Assembly (NCBI GenBank): GCA_026989995.1
Contig: JALSIO010000107.1
Coordinates: 1-5,453, forward strand
DNA from: Myxococcales bacterium
GTDB taxonomy: Bacteria; Myxococcota_A; UBA9160; JALSIO01
Length of the DNA stretch: 5,453 nucleotides
Direction of reading: 5' to 3'
Below, piece after piece: positions 4,869 to 5,453 of this stretch. The position numbers and the translations under genes were made by a program. The notes under the pieces were generated by a model, which was not told the origin of the DNA, did not search any database, and saw nothing but the letters and a program-made list of their open reading frames with translations. The first letter of the stretch is position 1. Every line of letters starts with the position of its first letter.

Positions 4869-5453
4869 CGGCTCGCCTCCCGCTCGGCCTGCCGCTCGCG
4901 CACGCGCGCGAGCGCCGCCTTCAAGTCGTTCCACACGGCGCGCCGGTTCTCCTCGGTGTACTGCCGGAGGAGGTAGGCGGGGTGGAAGGTAGGCATCACC
5001 GGGATGCCCCGGTAGTCGTGCCAGGTCCCCCGCGCCTGGGTGATGGCCACGTCGCGGCCGAGCAGGGCGCTCGCTGCCGGGCGGCCGAGGGCCACGATCA
5101 CCAGCGGCGCGACGGCGTCGATCTGCGCGTCCAGGAAGGGGCGACAGGCTTCGATCTCGTCGGGGCGCGGGGTCCGGTTGCCCGGGGGCCGGCACTTGAC
5201 GAGGTTGCAGATGTAGACCTCCGAGCGCGCAATGCCGAGGCCACGCTCGATCATCCGGGTCAGGAGCTCCCCGGCCCGGCCCACGAAGGGAACTCCCCGG
5301 CGATCCTCCTCCTGCCCGGGCCCCTCACCGACGAAGAGGAGATCCGCCTCCGGGTTCCCGTCTCCGAAGACGATCTTCGTGCGGCTCTCGGAGAGGCGGC
5401 AGCGCCGGCAGTCGCCGATCCAGGCACGGACCTCCTCGAGGGTCCTGGGCCGG
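4865..5453 (-). CDS. Family 4 (Fe-S) uracil-DNA glycosylase, N-terminus outside the window
   Basis: 195 residues visible, ending in TGA at 4867-4865. The enzyme removes uracil from DNA to start base-excision repair. Fragment numbering: CRRC (15-18), GEGPGQEED (43-51, the motif A equivalent of GEAPG), VPFVGRAGELL (54-64), YICNLVKCRPPGNRTP (80-95), EAC (101-103), VIVALGRPAA (118-127) and TFHPAYLLR (155-163, motif B). Cys15, Cys18, Cys87 and Cys103 match the four ligands of the 4Fe-4S cluster in family 4 enzymes such as the Thermus one. Most of the catalytic domain is present; only the N-terminus is cut, since family members run about 190-230 aa and some carry a longer N-terminal extension. A GTG at 5284 would begin inside the conserved domain, so it is not the real start. 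The last four bases overlap purE, making glycosylase-purE-aroE a likely operon whose promoter lies beyond the right edge. Confidence 0.93.
   Translation of the reverse strand, partial: RPRTLEEVRAWIGDCRRCRLSESRTKIVFGDGNPEADLLFVGEGPGQEEDRRGVPFVGRAGELLTRMIERGLGIARSEVYICNLVKCRPPGNRTPRPDEIEACRPFLDAQIDAVAPLVIVALGRPAASALLGRDVAITQARGTWHDYRGIPVMPTFHPAYLLRQYTEENRRAVWNDLKAALARVRERQAEREASR

Noticed and set aside
3633..4976. Plus-strand open frame of 447 codons opposite aroE and purE
   Set aside because: It is the antisense shadow of two well-conserved genes, with no recognisable motif and biased Arg/Gly/Ala/His composition.
1..5453. CRISPR array, insertion sequence, integron or phage module
   Set aside because: No spaced direct repeats, transposase or integrase motifs, or terminal inverted repeats were seen; the short repeats present are GC-rich codon patterns.

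Overview
The window is very GC-rich (judged by eye, not counted). Third codon positions are almost all G or C, coding is dense, and the genes are bacterial housekeeping genes. The L33 is the cysteine-free E. coli-like type, the ferredoxin is of the 7Fe (Azotobacter FdI-like) type, and an ACAD10/11-type phosphotransferase is present. Together these suggest a GC-rich proteobacterial or former-'deltaproteobacterial' lineage (for example Myxococcota, Binatota or Desulfobacterota). That is an inference; nothing here fixes the taxon.

Layout. (1) The left edge to 1157, minus strand, is most of a PQQ-type glucose/sorbosone dehydrogenase with a likely lipoprotein signal; its C-terminus lies beyond base 1. 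(2) 1158-1534 is a divergent intergenic region with a possible -10 box and two strong hairpins in front of rplX, one of them next to the ribosome binding site. (3) 1535-3527, plus strand, is a compact run: rplX (L24), rpmG (L33, 56 aa), an aminoglycoside-phosphotransferase-fold kinase and a 7Fe-type ferredoxin. (4) A GC hairpin at 3534-3554 sits where this run meets the opposing genes. (5) 3543 to the right edge, minus strand, is a tight operon transcribed as family 4 uracil-DNA glycosylase (N-terminus outside the window), purE, aroE. The glycosylase overlaps purE by 4 bases (ATGA), and purE is followed after 3 bases by aroE, which appears to start at TTG.

How the genes relate. rplX and rpmG both encode 50S proteins and are probably co-translated; their position outside the usual ribosomal clusters is the most notable feature. 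The kinase and ferredoxin follow them on the same strand but have no obvious functional link. The minus-strand operon mixes uracil repair (an Fe-S glycosylase), purine synthesis (PurE) and the shikimate pathway (AroE), which looks like housekeeping co-expression rather than a single pathway.

I found no mobile element, CRISPR array, tRNA or rRNA gene, and no convincing sign of a new multi-gene system. The points worth following up are the displaced rplX-rpmG pair with its structured leader, the stop-codon-separated same-frame purE/aroE junction, and two 8-base G/C runs.
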